A stretch of 64,000 nt of DNA from Buddleja alternifolia (GCA_019426215.1 CM033405.1:30038199-30102198); one strand, 5' to 3'; counted from the first letter of the stretch, positions 1 to 10,585 are shown. Program-made: numbers and translations. The notes: generated from the letters alone by a model not told the origin.

Positions 1-28
1 TATATATATATAAAGATGTATTAATTAC

Positions 29-465
29 CTTAAACCATTGTAGTTCACGTTGCATTTGAAGAGCAGCCCCAGACACAAGATTAAGTTTGTGTGGTGGTGC
101 TAATTGTGCACACAAGTGTAGGAGACTGTTACCACTATTGTCCCATAAATCTGCAAAATGGTTCTTATGAGCACCCATCCGATACACCAAATTGTATACA
201 TTTTCACAGCGATTTTTGACAGCTATATGAAAAATGTTGTAATCTGTGTTCCCCTCGTGACAATGAATTGCCGCTGGAAATGTGTTCACAATCATTTCTA
301 TAACCTCATGGATCCCTTGACCAGAGGCCAGAATCATGGCATCGAAGAAAATAGCGAAAGCTACTGGTTCGGTTAAGGACTCCATATTCTTTAACAAGCA
401 CTCAACAAGTCTTATTGCATCTTGATGCTTCAGTTTCATGTGGTAAATACTCTTCATTTGAGGCA
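29..465 (-). CDS. Ankyrin gene, exon before the PGG domain
   Basis: The 437-bp exon has acceptor CGGCAG at 466-471 and donor AAG|GTAATT at 29/28. It is open throughout: 2 bases plus 145 codons, ending in phase 0. It encodes a V-P-Q-M-K-x-I-Y-x-x-K-L-x-H linker, a helical stretch, ankyrin-like repeats (D-Y-N-I-F-H-I-A-V-K-N-R; N-S-L-L-H-L-C-A-Q-L) and the pre-PGG motif. The TA repeat at bases 1-12 belongs to the following intron. Confidence 0.85.
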
Positions 466-3400
466 CTGCCGTGAAAGTCATGTAGAAATTCACAAGAATA
501 AAAATTACTATTAGTAAGTTTGTGCTCATATAACAATACGTGGGGCACTAATTAGTTAATAATATGACAAATACTTTTGAAGAGTGATAGCTCTAGAATT
601 ATTTACTTTAATTTAAAGTAATATATTGGAAATAAACTCTTCTTACCAAATTGTATCATGGCTCCGCAAATTGAATTATTTATGCTATATTATAGAACTC
701 TAGTTATAAAAATTAGGATGAATTATATATGCTATATTTCTCAGTTCTCAGTTTTGGGTTAACTTCCATATAACCTTATTTCTCAGCTATAACCTGGTTT
801 GATCTAATTATCAAAAGTAAAAGAACTCTAGTTTACATAATTACACATAACCTTCTTCATTTTTCAAATTTCTATTTATTAAAATTATATATATATATAC
901 ACACAAATATATATAAAACCATTACCCTTTAAGTAATATTTTAATTGGATTGGATCTGGGAAAATTGCATTTCGTCCCATAAGTTAGGCAAATTTCAATT
1001 TTGGTCACATTGTTTGTGGGTGTACCACATTTAATCCCCTAATTATATATTAACAAATCTCAATGTTAGTCCCACGTAAAATTTCTGTCCAAAATTTGAC
1101 GGATTTCATTAGTGAACAGTATTTTCAGCCTATTTCTTCCAGAATTTTTATCAAACACTTGGGGCACTCAATATTCTTAAATTGAAGCTTAACCATGTCA
1201 TGTTGATGATCAATTGACATGAAAGATAAGAAATTTGATTTTAAAAAAAAACACACTACTTTTTAGTTGAAAAGGGATTGTGGAGCATAAATCTCTTATT
1301 TATTATGAGCTAAATCAACATGGCATGAATTTGATAACAATATCCGAATTTAAACAATCATTACTACTGTTGAAAAATATGAGACATACATGTATATGAA
1401 AGCATGCGGGATTGTATGCCATTTTTCTTTATAATGTGAGACTAGTCTTGTGATGCAAACATTTGACTCTACACGATCAATAAATGGAAGCCAATATTGA
1501 GTAAACTTTGTTTGGGCTCATGACGAATGACAATACATGAATAGATGTTATATAAGTTCTCTACGAGTGGTATTCCATCTTCAACATTCTCAACTGCTAC
1601 AAAGAATTTAATTTTTGTCCATGTCAGTTATCCATGACGAAAAGCTCATTTGCCATGGTCAAAATTGATTGACTACAACTTCGTCTCGGTTTAGTCGTTG
1701 TATCTATAAGCATGGCCAAAAATACACGACTTATAGCCATTGTCAAGGTTCTGTTTATTGCAAAAGGCCACGATTTTTTAGCCATGTAAAAAAGTGCTAG
1801 ACTAGAATTTCTACCACTATATATGGCTAGTTATAGCTTAAAATAATTAGTATTCTTTTCAACCATGGCTGACTTCAACGTGGCAATTGAAACGTCTACC
1901 ACAACCAATTTATTCGTGAGTTTAAATTGCTATTGACCACAAATTCAAACCATGACGTATATTTTCATTGTCAATACTTAATTTCCTGTTTGAACCCATA
2001 AACATTAGATTCATGATGACACCAAATGAACATGAAATTTATGCTCTTTAATCATTTTCCAATGAAATATTATGTTGTTTTTCTATCAAATATCTTCATG
2101 TTCATGTTTATTTTTCTTCAAATTGACATGATTGAGCTGCAATTTGGAGATTTTGAGTTGCCCCGCAAAAGTTTGATGAAAGTTTTCAAAAAAAAAAATA
2201 GGTTGAAATCCTTGTTCACTAACAGAGTCCGTCAATATTTGGATGAGAATTTCACGTGGGACTCAATTTGAGATTTTTTAGGACTTATGGGACCAAATGT
2301 GGTACACAGATAAATAATGGGCCAAAATCAAAATGTGCAATTTTCGAGAATGGATCTAAAATTCAATTTTTAAAAGCCGACTTATTTTCCGGTTCGATAG
2401 CCAACCCGATTTATAAAAACCCTAAATTCTAAATGAGTGTGTCAATTTGACTAGTTTGACCAGACACTTGCCAATTTTTTTTTTGTATCACATCTTGCTT
2501 TTTCTAGTCACCGCCAACGCCACTTATCTTAACACAAGTTGGCTACAAATTTGAGCACCAAAACCACCACCGCACTTTCCCTCGTAAAGCCCCAACACCT
2601 TTCCACCAGACCCCTCGATCTTCCGACTTTGTTTCTTGGTTATTTATTTTCTTGTGTGAGTTAATCAATTATATATTTCTTGTGTGAGTTAATCAATTAT
2701 ATCTTAACACTTAAACCAATCACATTGGCAAAAGTTGTGAAACAAAGAAGAGAGAGTTCCAATTAATTTAGAGTTTTTTTCGTAACGCTTAGACTTACCA
2801 TTGTAGATATATCGTTCCCAGAAGCTAAAACTATGCCCACTGCGGAAAGCACTACTCTTTCCAGCCATTGTCATCAAAGCAGACTTATTCCCGTTACACA
2901 ATGTAGCCAAATAGGGATACTTGTTGACCAAGTCAAACGCTAGATCTGCATTGATTGCACACTTTTATATCAGAGATTAATTGTTGTGGAACTCAGAGTC
3001 ATATTCCACCAAATATAGAAATAGCGAGAGAAATATTGTACTAGAAAGCCACACTAGATTTAATTCCCAGGAAAGATTGGAGACGTCACAACGGTCGCGC
3101 TTAAAACTCAATCTCCTCGACAGAATTAACTAGACGAATTTAATAGCACAATATAACACTACAACTATAACTAACAATGGCTACTTGAAGAATAACACAA
3201 AATAAAGAACCCCAAATTTAACGAGGTTCGGCTAATTTAGCCTACGTCCTCGGACCCCACCAAAATATTTCACTAAAGGACTAAAGTGAAACTATTACAA
3301 ACTATAGAGGAAGAAAGTAGAAATTGCTAAAAGATTTAGGCAATTTGGGATGTTTTTCAAAGTGAAGAGGTGGTCTCCTTTTATACAACAAATGAGCCCA

Positions 3401-6400
3401 CCCTTTACAAATTCTATCTATGTGGGATATTTTCCTCTTTCAAAAATGAGCCACACTTCAACAAATCTCCACCTTGGCGAATTTCAAAATCTTCAATCTC
3501 CTCATCAAACGGGGTCACCAAAACCAATCTTCAAACTTTGACAATGTTGATCAAGTCCAAACAAAATTTGAACTTGATTGCAGTCACAACTTTTGTCAAC
3601 ATATCAGCAGGATTCTCAGTAGTATGGACCTTCTCGATCCTGACTCCACCTTCTTCGAGTATCTCTCTTATGAAATGACATCGAACATCAATATGCTTCG
3701 TCCTTGCATGATAAACTTGGTTCTTTGCTAAATGAATAGCACTTTGACTATCACAATGTATTTTCACATACTTTTGTCCAATTCCTAGTTCACCAAGCAA
3801 CCCTTGAAGCCAAATTGCTTCCTTTACAGCCTCTGAAATTGCCATATACTCTGCTTCCGTAGTAGACAAAGCAACCGTTGACTGTAAGGTAGACTTCCAA
3901 CTGACTGGTGCTTTAGCAAGAGTAAATACGTAGCCTGTAGTTGATCTACGCTTATCTAAATCACCAGCATAGTCTGAATCGCAATATCCGACTACATACT
4001 GACTATGTTCCCGCTCAAATATCAAACCAACATCAGCTGTGTCATGGATGTATCGCAAAATCCATTTCACAGCTTGCCAATGTTCCTTTCCAGGATCATG
4101 CATATACCTGCTCACAACCCCCACTGCTTGGGAAATATCAGGCCTCGTACACACCATAGCATACATCAAGCTACCAACAGCATTTGCATACGGTACTTTT
4201 GACATGTATTCCCGTTCTGCATCAGATTTCGGTGACAAAGCGGCACTAAGCTTAAAATGAGGAGCAAGCGGAGTACTAACTGGTTTTGACTTTTCATCAA
4301 TGCCAAAACGCCTCAACATCCTACTCAGATATTGTGTCTGAGTCAAACAAAGCCTCCTCAATTTTCTATCTCTGAAAATCTCCATGCCGAGAATCTTCTT
4401 CGCCTCACCTAGATCCTTCATCTCGAACTCCCTTTTCAAATGAGTCTTCAACTTCTCGATTTCTATTAGACTCGGGGAGGCAATCAACATATCATCAACA
4501 TACAGAAGAAGATATATGAAGGATCCATTTTGTAGCTTGTGCAAATACACACAATGATCGTATTTGCTTCTTGTGTACCCAATTCCCATCATAAACTTGT
4601 CAAATCGCTCGTACCACTGCCTCGGAGATTGCTTCAATCCGTACAACGATTTTTGAAGTTTACAAACCAAATTTTCATTTTCAGCAACTTTGAATCCCTC
4701 TGGCTGAGTCATATAGATTTCCTCTTCCAAGTCTCCATGTAAAAATGCAGTTTTTACATCCAACTGAACTAGTTCAAAATCCAACTGTGCTACCAAAGCC
4801 AACAAAATTCTAATGGAGGAGTGTTTTACAACTGGAGAAAACACCTCATTATAATCAATGCCCTCCTTCTGAGCGTAACCTTTGGCCACCAATCTGGCTT
4901 TGTAGCGAACATCACCTTGGCTAGGAAATCCATCTTTCTTTGCAAATACCCATTTGCATCCAATTGCCTTCTTTCCCTTCGGGAGACTGGCCAGTTCCCA
5001 TGTTTGATTCTTATGAAGGGACTGCATTTCTTCACTCATGGCAATCCTCCACTTATCTTTCTCTGGTCCTTTGACTGCTTCAATATAAGTGGTAGGAACA
5101 TCATCAGCGGCAATTGCAGATGCACAAGCCACCATATCATCAAAGCGAGCAGGCTTTCTGATTCTCCTCTTTGGCTTGCTAGTTGCAATTGATTCAAGTT
5201 GTTGTGGAAGTTCTTGGGGTTGAACTTCCTCTTCTTCAAAATCTCCTTCTACCGTAGGAGAATGATCAAGAGTTTCTTGATCTGCTGGGACAACAAACTT
5301 TTCAAACTCCACCTGTTTGGGAGTACCATCCTGCTGTTCTGCATTCACCTTTTCCAACACGGTAGATTCATCAAAGGTGACATCCCTGCTAAAGATTATT
5401 TTCTTTGTCTCTGGACACCAAAGGCGATAGCCTTTTATACCAGAGGTGATCCCCATGAACACTGCTTTCTTTGCTCTAGGATCCAACTTTGATTCCTTAA
5501 CATGATAATATGCAGCGGAACCAAACACATGTAAGGAATCATAATCAGCAGCAGGCTTTCCAAACCATTTCTCAAATGGTGTTTTTCCATCAATAGCAGT
5601 AGATGGTAGACGATTAACGAGATGACACGCATACGTCACAGCCTCAACCCAAAATTCTTTACCCAACCCAGCATTGGATAACAAACACCGAACTTTCTCC
5701 AGCAAAGTCCAGTTCATGCGTTCTGCCACTCCGTTCTGTTGTGGTGTATGTCTAACAGTGAAGTGTCTGACAATGCCTTCATCCTCACAAAATTTTTGAA
5801 ATGGACCACTCCTAAATTCTCCACCATTGTCTGTACGGAGACGTTTGACCTTTTTATCAGTCTGAGTTTCCACCATCTTTTTCCAATTGAGGAATACCTC
5901 AAACACTTCATCCTTTGTCTTCATCGTATACACCCAAACTCTCCGGGAAAAATCATCAACAAAGGTTACAAAATAGTGCTTCCCTCCCAAAGAACTCGTT
6001 TTTAAGGGACCCCATACATCCGAATGAACATAATCCAAGATACCCTCAGTATTATGGATTGTTGTTCCAAATTTAACCCTTGTTTGTTTCCCACGAACAC
6101 AATGTTCACAAAACTCCAATTTGGACTATTTCACTCCTTTCAATAATCCTTGATTTATGAGGAGATTCAAGGATTTTCCACCTGCATGTCCCAAGCGCAT
6201 ATGCCATAGCCTAACTGCTTCTGGATTCCGATCATCTACAGTAACTGCTGCTACTGCACCCACAACTGTACCACCCATGTAGTGATACGTATTGTTGTTC
6301 TTCCGAATTCCCTTCATTACCACGAGTGCACCAGAGATGATCTTCATCACCCCATCCTTAGCTCTTACTTCAAAACCTTTCGATTCTAAAGTTCCAACGG

Positions 6401-9400
6401 AAATGAGGTTTTTCCTCACTTCTGGTGCATACCGAACACCCTTTAGGGTTATGATTGATCCATCGTGATTCTTTAAGCGAACTGAACCAATCCCAAGTGT
6501 AGTAAGAGGAGCTTCATTTGCTGTGAAGACAACGTCATTTTGTTCTTTGAAATCAAAGAACCAATCCAAATGTGGTGTCATATGATGACTACATGCTGAA
6601 TCCAGAATCCATACTTCAGAAGCACCGCTGGATGATGTCGCCAATGAGAAGTCCGATTCGGCATCAACACACGCGGTTACATTTGATTCCGCCACGGCCT
6701 TAGAATTGCCCTTAGTTGTCAGCTTTGGGCAATCTCTCTTCCAGTGTCCTGTTTCTCGACAATAGGCACACTCGTCTTTGCTTAGTTTATGCCTGGACTT
6801 GGATCTCCCTTTCTTTCCTTTGTTTTTATTTTGTGAACGACCTCTGACGAACAAAACCTCTGCATCTCCGCCTGAACTAACTTGCTTGTCCTTCTTTCTC
6901 AGCTCATAACTGTACAGGGCAGCACAAACTTCGCTAAGAGATACAACAACCTTCCCGTGAAGTAGAGTTGTTTCAAGAAACTCAAACTCCTCAGGAAGGG
7001 ATCCCAGCAACATCAGAGCCAAATCCTCGTCTTTAAAAGTCTCATCCAAATTTATCAAATCGGTAACCAGTTGATTAAAACTGGTAATGTGACTATTCAT
7101 AGTGGAACCCGAAACAAATGTGAAGCGAAAGAGCCGCTTCTTCAAATGGAGCTTATTCTGACAGCTTTTCTTCAGAAATTTCTCCTCCAGTGCCATCCAC
7201 AATTTATATGCCGAGTTTTCTTTCGAAAACGCATATCTCTGCTCTCTGGATAGACACGAACGAATTGTTCCACATGCCAACCGATTCATCATACTCCAAT
7301 CTTTTTCCTCCATATCATTTGGTTTCTTTTCTTCAATAGCTAAGTATAGACCTTGTTGAAAGAGTGCGTCTACAACTTCGCTTTGCCACATACCAAAATG
7401 GCCTGTGCCATCAAAAGGCTCCACTGCCAATCGCGTATTCGCCACAGTGGTTCTCGCCCAAATGGACGACGACGATGCTTTTGAGGTAACTTCCATTTTT
7501 GGTTACAAATTATTCTTCAATAGCCCTCCAAATGCGAAAGCCAAATAGCCCGGGAAAACTTTTCTGATGTGGAAGATCAGATTAAACTGCGACCACAGAG
7601 CATACTCAGAATACCCGAGCTCTGATACCACTTGTTGTGGAACTCAGAGTCATATTCCACCAAATATAGAAATAGCGAGAGAAATATTATACTAGAAAGC
7701 CACACTAGATTTAATTCCCAGGAAAGATTGGAGGCGTCACAACGGTCGCGCTTAAAACTCAATCTCCTCGACAGAATTAACTAGACGAATTTAATAGCAC
7801 AATATAACACTACAACTATAACTAACAATGGCTACTTGAAGAATAACACAAAATAAAGAACCCCAAATTTAACGAGGTTCGGCTAATTTAGCCTACGTCC
7901 TCGGACCCCACCAAAATATTTCACTAAAGGACTAAAGTGAAACTATTACAAACTATAGAGGAAGAAAGTAGAAATTGCTAAAAGATTTAGGCAATTTGGG
8001 ATGTTTTTCAAAGTGAAGAGGTGGTCTCCTTTTATACAACAAATGAGCCCACCCTTTACAAATTCTATCTATGTGGGATATTTTCCTCTTTCAAAAATGA
8101 GCCACACTTCAACACTAATGAATGTAAAAAAGATTAACTGGCCTCTTTTCTAATGGGAACGATTGTTTGAAATTTACGTCATACTACAATTACAAAAAAT
8201 AATATTAATGATAAAATTTGAAGTAACAGTACATGTTAAAATTGTCGTTAAATATATATAATGAGTGACAATAATTTTTATTTTGTCTAAATAAGAATAT
8301 TTATTGACAAACGTTACTGTATATTTTGAAAGGGTGACAAAAGTTTATTTAAAGTTGTCACTATTGACAATTACAAAAACATGTATAGTGACAACTTTGT
8401 AACAATATAAATAAAGTGACAATTATAATTTTTGTTACATGTCATGATTTTTTATATATTTTCTATTTTTAATTTATTTATATAAAGTGCAATGATATTG
8501 GCACTCCACTTATTACTATAGGAGCTTCAGTTTTAATTTTTAAACCAAAATATGACAAGAATGCACATAAATCTTATAATGCATTTAATTATAATGTTCA
8601 ATATTTAAATCAAAGCAAAATATTATAATATAAAACAACAAAAAACTAAACTCAATTTAAATACGCTTCTCTTTGACTGCAGCATCTAACAATCAATTTC
8701 AAATATTTCTTCTTTCAATAAAATACATCAAGAACAATTACACATAAAGAAATGGTCAAGTAATCATTGACTCTATTAAATGAAAGAAAAATAATGATAG
8801 AATTATTTAGTACTTTTTTAACATAAATATGAATACACAAAGTATATGAGTATTACATCTTTTATTAGAATACAAAATATGTTAAAAAAATATTTTTCTT
8901 TAGAGATTTAATATCCATTTTATTCAATTTTATGCTTAAAGTATATGTTTTACAACATTATACAATTCGTAAACATATTATTTAGACAAAGAGAAAATAT
9001 TATACTAATCCATAAAAAAAGCATATGGTGGAAAAAAAAAAGATATATAAAGTACAAAGTTTAATTGATTATTAAAATACATATTTATTTTGTAACTTGT
9101 TAGGCTTTTATTTGAAAGGGTGTTGAAGTCATTTTCTTAGAGAGAGAAGCGAAAGTGGAGCTCTTATAGTAATTTATGGAGCTCCAATATCAATTTCCTT
9201 ATATAAATGTCGCGATTTTAAAGTTGAATGAAAATTTAAAAATTGCCACCCAACCTGATTTGGCTGGAAAATAAAATGCTCAAATTCGGGGGGTCACGTG
9301 CAAGACACATGACTTTTTTCGACTAAATTGAATTTTTCTTATGAAAATTGGACTCATACCGCAAGTTTTAAGAAGATACAATGCCTAAATCGCCAGTGGC

Positions 9401-10585
9401 TAAAACTGAGACTATTTTTGCCACCACATGTAATTATGAGATTAAATTTGTAATTTTCCACATTAGCCTATCACTAGATTCACTACAAAAGAATCAATAG
9501 TAATGACTTATTGTTAAGTGATAGTTTTGACTATTTATTGGTTTTGCCACAATAATGATTTTCACAAGATTAGTAGGACATCAACTACATATAAAAATTA
9601 GTGAGATATATATTGTAACAACATAATTTTAATTTGTCCTATATATATATTATATGGTATTATAAACATTACACAGTGTGATTTGTTAAAATATATAGAC
9701 AATCATTAGTTCCCTAAAAGGAATGGATGAGAAAGCATACTTACCTTGAAAAAAATTCTTTTTGCAACAAATAGGTATAAGTTAGCAGTATTGCACACAT
9801 AATTCACGATTAATATTTTAGTGTCGTACCAAAAATGCAAAAAAGTACTAAAATATGAGATCAAACTTTGTAATTTTAGAAACCTTCAACGAAGAGTTAA
9901 CGCCCACATGCATTGTGACCTTCACGTGGTCTTTTAGAAAACTTGAAAGTGACATTGAAAAATGATATTTTGAGACCAAAATGGCATTTTTCTAAACCAT
10001 GATGCTATGTACCAACTTTGTGACTGAATTTGTACAGTGGAACTAAAAATAAAATTTTCCCATATGTGCAACATGAGCTTTAAATACAAGTTAAATTACT
10101 CACCAAAAAAATCTGCTATAATGATAGATATCAGAAGAGCAACACCAACTTCTCCTTCATAAGGGGCTGGCTCCTTAGTCACAGATAAAAAATAGACAAG
10201 TACGCGTCTATTGGCACTTTGAGCAGCTTCGTGCACCGGATAACGATTTGCACTATTCGCAATATAGAGCAAAGCTGGATTTCTTGTAATAAGATTATTA
10301 GCAATCTCTATGTTTCCAGCCGTTGCAGTAGCATGCAAGGCAGTGTCTCCATGACGATCCTTATAGGCCAATGATGCATTTGGCATAAAGTCCACCAGTT
10401 TAGCGACGAAATTGTTTGCATTCTTTGCCATGACTGCAACATGAAGTGCTGTTTCGAAGCTGGTGTTTACACGGGCTTTAGCAGCGTCTTTGTCTTTCAT
10501 TAGGACTCTCTCAGCCATATTCCAGTCAGCCCTCAATGCAGCTCTGTATAGTTCCAAGTATTGGTTGAAATCCTTCCCTGTTTCT
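29..10585 (-). CDS. Ankyrin-repeat membrane protein gene, ACD6/ITN1-like, 3' end off the window
   Basis: Three exons on the minus strand (about 10585-10104, 2945-2799, 465-29) join in frame. Exon one ends in phase 1 (G|GTGAGT) and exon two starts with AT to complete an Asp codon. Exon two ends in phase 1 (G|GTAAGT) and exon three starts with TG to complete Val. The conceptual product has N-terminal ankyrin repeats, the conserved I-A-D-F-(F/Y)-D-L-A-x-D-L-V-N-(K/R)-Y-P junction, and the L-V-S-G-A-A-L-Q-M-Q-R-E-L-Q-W-F segment that precedes the PGG transmembrane domain in plant ankyrin proteins. The PGG exon should lie left of base 1. Family members are membrane proteins linked to immunity and stress signalling (family knowledge). 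All visible exons are open, so the gene may work despite a 5.1-kb retrotransposon in an intron. The first exon and true start were not identified: an in-frame TAA lies just upstream of the first exon described. Confidence 0.85.
958..2348. mobile_element. Mutator-like TIR element, non-autonomous, in ankyrin intron
   Basis: About 150 bp at the left end (from GGGAAAATTGCA) is repeated inverted at the right end (...TGCAATTTTCGAG). Both arms include recognisable stretches such as TCCGTCAAAT/ATTTGACGGA and GTGGGACTAACATT-like blocks. Imperfect 9-bp direct repeats flank the element: ATTGGATCT at 949-957 and AATGGATCT at 2349-2357 (8 of 9 match). Long TIRs with 9-bp duplications are typical of Mutator-like elements. 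No transposase is visible, and the 81-codon ORF inside resembles nothing known. The TIR start matches that of the element at 12781-13228, so the two are one family. Confidence 0.75.
2649..2702. repeat. 26-bp direct repeat, two copies
   Basis: TTCTTGTGTGAGTTAATCAA plus ATTATAT occurs at about 2649-2674 and again at 2677-2702, next to the ankyrin exon. It looks like a simple slippage duplication in intron sequence. Apart from this repeat, 2358-2798 holds no recognisable feature. Confidence 0.7.
2799..2945 (-). CDS. Ankyrin gene, short middle exon
   Basis: The 147-bp exon has acceptor AATGCAG|AT and a strong donor ATG|GTAAGT. It encodes L-A-F-D-L-V-N-K-Y-P-Y-L-A-T-L followed by K-S-A-L-M-T-M-A-G-K-x-S-A-F-R-S-G and F-W-E-R-Y-I-Y. 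This is the signature central exon of plant ankyrin/PGG genes. It lies only 36 bp from the left LTR of the copia insertion. Confidence 0.88.
2982..3463 (-). repeat. 3' LTR of copia element 1
   Basis: Matches 7633-8114 with two visible substitutions (GTACTAG versus ATACTAG, and GAGACGTC versus GAGGCGTC). Starts TGTTGTGGAAC and ends CACTTCAACA on the plus strand. Confidence 0.95.
3464..3480 (-). promoter_or_regulatory. Polypurine tract of copia element 1
   Basis: On the minus strand the sequence CCAAGGTGGAGATT abuts the TGTTGAAG start of the 3' LTR. This purine-rich primer is where plus-strand cDNA synthesis begins. Confidence 0.8.
3531..6119 (-). CDS. Copia pol: integrase, reverse transcriptase, RNase H
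   Basis: The 862-codon reading frame continues the gag-protease frame after one TAG codon, so the listed start is just the first codon used by the ORF rather than a true initiator. Integrase comes first, with catalytic D34, D97 and E133 (35 residues between the last two), then the S-L-Y-G-L-K-Q-(S/A) region. RT carries Y-V-D-D at residues 540-543. The C-terminal RNase H has D-S-D-Y-A-G-D, S-T-T-E-A-E-Y and A-R-T-K-H-I-D-V. The cysteine pair C-E-H-C at the start completes the integrase zinc finger whose histidines lie upstream of the TAG. All enzymatic motifs are present and the frame is open for its whole length. Confidence 0.95.
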   Translation of the reverse strand: MEFCEHCVRGKQTRVKFGTTIHNTEGILDYVHSDVWGPLKTSSLGGKHYFVTFVDDFSRRVWVYTMKTKDEVFEVFLNWKKMVETQTDKKVKRLRTDNGGEFRSGPFQKFCEDEGIVRHFTVRHTPQQNGVAERMNWTLLEKVRCLLSNAGLGKEFWVEAVTYACHLVNRLPSTAIDGKTPFEKWFGKPAADYDSLHVFGSAAYYHVKESKLDPRAKKAVFMGITSGIKGYRLWCPETKKIIFSRDVTFDESTVLEKVNAEQQDGTPKQVEFEKFVVPADQETLDHSPTVEGDFEEEEVQPQELPQQLESIATSKPKRRIRKPARFDDMVACASAIAADDVPTTYIEAVKGPEKDKWRIAMSEEMQSLHKNQTWELASLPKGKKAIGCKWVFAKKDGFPSQGDVRYKARLVAKGYAQKEGIDYNEVFSPVVKHSSIRILLALVAQLDFELVQLDVKTAFLHGDLEEEIYMTQPEGFKVAENENLVCKLQKSLYGLKQSPRQWYERFDKFMMGIGYTRSKYDHCVYLHKLQNGSFIYLLLYVDDMLIASPSLIEIEKLKTHLKREFEMKDLGEAKKILGMEIFRDRKLRRLCLTQTQYLSRMLRRFGIDEKSKPVSTPLAPHFKLSAALSPKSDAEREYMSKVPYANAVGSLMYAMVCTRPDISQAVGVVSRYMHDPGKEHWQAVKWILRYIHDTADVGLIFEREHSQYVVGYCDSDYAGDLDKRRSTTGYVFTLAKAPVSWKSTLQSTVALSTTEAEYMAISEAVKEAIWLQGLLGELGIGQKYVKIHCDSQSAIHLAKNQVYHARTKHIDVRCHFIREILEEGGVRIEKVHTTENPADMLTKVVTAIKFKFCLDLINIVKV
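6126..7496 (-). CDS. Copia gag and protease
   Basis: The 456-codon ORF starts with ATG at 7496. It contains a UBN2-like gag core (about residues 25-200), a basic stretch (about 217-238), a zinc knuckle C-A-Y-C-R-E-T-G-H-W-K-R-D-C at 243-256, and the aspartic protease site W-I-L-D-S-A-C-S-H-H-M at about 296-306 (D-S-A in place of the common D-S-G). Next is the pre-integrase motif L-W-H-M-R-L-G-H. It ends at TAG (6128-6126), directly in frame with pol, where related elements read through into one polyprotein. Whether this stop is a lesion or is suppressed cannot be decided here. Confidence 0.93.
   Translation of the reverse strand: MEVTSKASSSSIWARTTVANTRLAVEPFDGTGHFGMWQSEVVDALFQQGLYLAIEEKKPNDMEEKDWSMMNRLACGTIRSCLSREQRYAFSKENSAYKLWMALEEKFLKKSCQNKLHLKKRLFRFTFVSGSTMNSHITSFNQLVTDLINLDETFKDEDLALMLLGSLPEEFEFLETTLLHGKVVVSLSEVCAALYSYELRKKDKQVSSGGDAEVLFVRGRSQNKNKGKKGRSKSRHKLSKDECAYCRETGHWKRDCPKLTTKGNSKAVAESNVTACVDAESDFSLATSSSGASEVWILDSACSHHMTPHLDWFFDFKEQNDVVFTANEAPLTTLGIGSVRLKNHDGSIITLKGVRYAPEVRKNLISVGTLESKGFEVRAKDGVMKIISGALVVMKGIRKNNNTYHYMGGTVVGAVAAVTVDDRNPEAVRLWHMRLGHAGGKSLNLLINQGLLKGVK
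7619..7630 (-). promoter_or_regulatory. Primer-binding site, initiator Met-tRNA type
   Basis: On the minus strand TGGTATCAGAGC lies two bases after the 5' LTR. It is complementary to the 3' end of plant initiator methionine tRNA, the usual copia primer. Confidence 0.9.
7633..8114 (-). repeat. 5' LTR of copia element 1
   Basis: 482 bp, nearly identical to 2982-3463. As the 5' LTR it should carry the element promoter. It lies inside the ankyrin intron in the same direction as the host gene. Confidence 0.95.
8120..10103. other. Remainder of ankyrin intron, AT-rich
   Basis: Apart from the TIR element at 8487-9198 no gene is visible. The stretch 8220-8450 has repeated GTGACAA/TTGTCAC words in both orientations, suggesting a decayed TIR element whose ends could not be fixed. 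Confidence 0.5.
8487..9198. mobile_element. MITE-like TIR element with 9-bp flanking repeat
   Basis: The left end TGATATTGGCACTCCA...TTACTATAGGAGCT recurs inverted at the right end (TGATATTGGAGCTCCA...TTACTATAAGAGCT). TTATATAAA flanks both sides (8478-8486 and 9199-9207), which is consistent with Mutator-type insertion. The flanking repeat is AT-only, so chance is not excluded. It has no coding capacity. Confidence 0.55.
10104..10585 (-). CDS. Ankyrin gene, N-terminal ankyrin-repeat exon
   Basis: The exon is open from an acceptor near 10580-10590 to the donor G|GTGAGT at 10104/10103. It encodes Y-L-E-L-Y-R-A-A-L-R-A-D-W, then ankyrin repeats (T-A-L-H-V-A-V-M; D-T-A-L-H-A-T-A-T-A-G-N; Y-P-V-H-E-A-A-Q-S) and ends A-D-F-F. 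The codon called as a start at 10557 is TTG inside a conserved Y-L-E-L-Y motif, so translation begins further upstream in another exon. Confidence 0.85.

Larger units (their letters stand above)
2982..8114 (-). mobile_element. Young Ty1/copia retrotransposon inserted in ankyrin intron
   Basis: Two 482-bp LTRs (2982-3463 and 7633-8114), each TG...CA, differ at only two positions by eye. Near-perfect 5-bp target duplications flank the element: TTAAT at 2977-2981 and CTAAT at 8115-8119. On the minus strand the order is 5' LTR, PBS, gag-protease, integrase, RT, RNase H, PPT, 3' LTR, which is Ty1/copia order. Gag and LTR features suggest the Tork/Tnt1 group (inference). The only obvious coding lesion is one in-frame TAG at 6128-6126. 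The element sits in the same orientation as the host gene, within a ~7.2 kb intron. Confidence 0.95.

Noticed and set aside
2026..2271. 81-codon ORF inside the 958-2348 element
   Set aside because: Low-complexity hydrophobic start, no transposase motif, and it overlaps the TIR arm.
3370..6005. Several plus-strand ORFs
   Set aside because: They are antisense shadows of the copia pol gene, which has continuous domain homology on minus.
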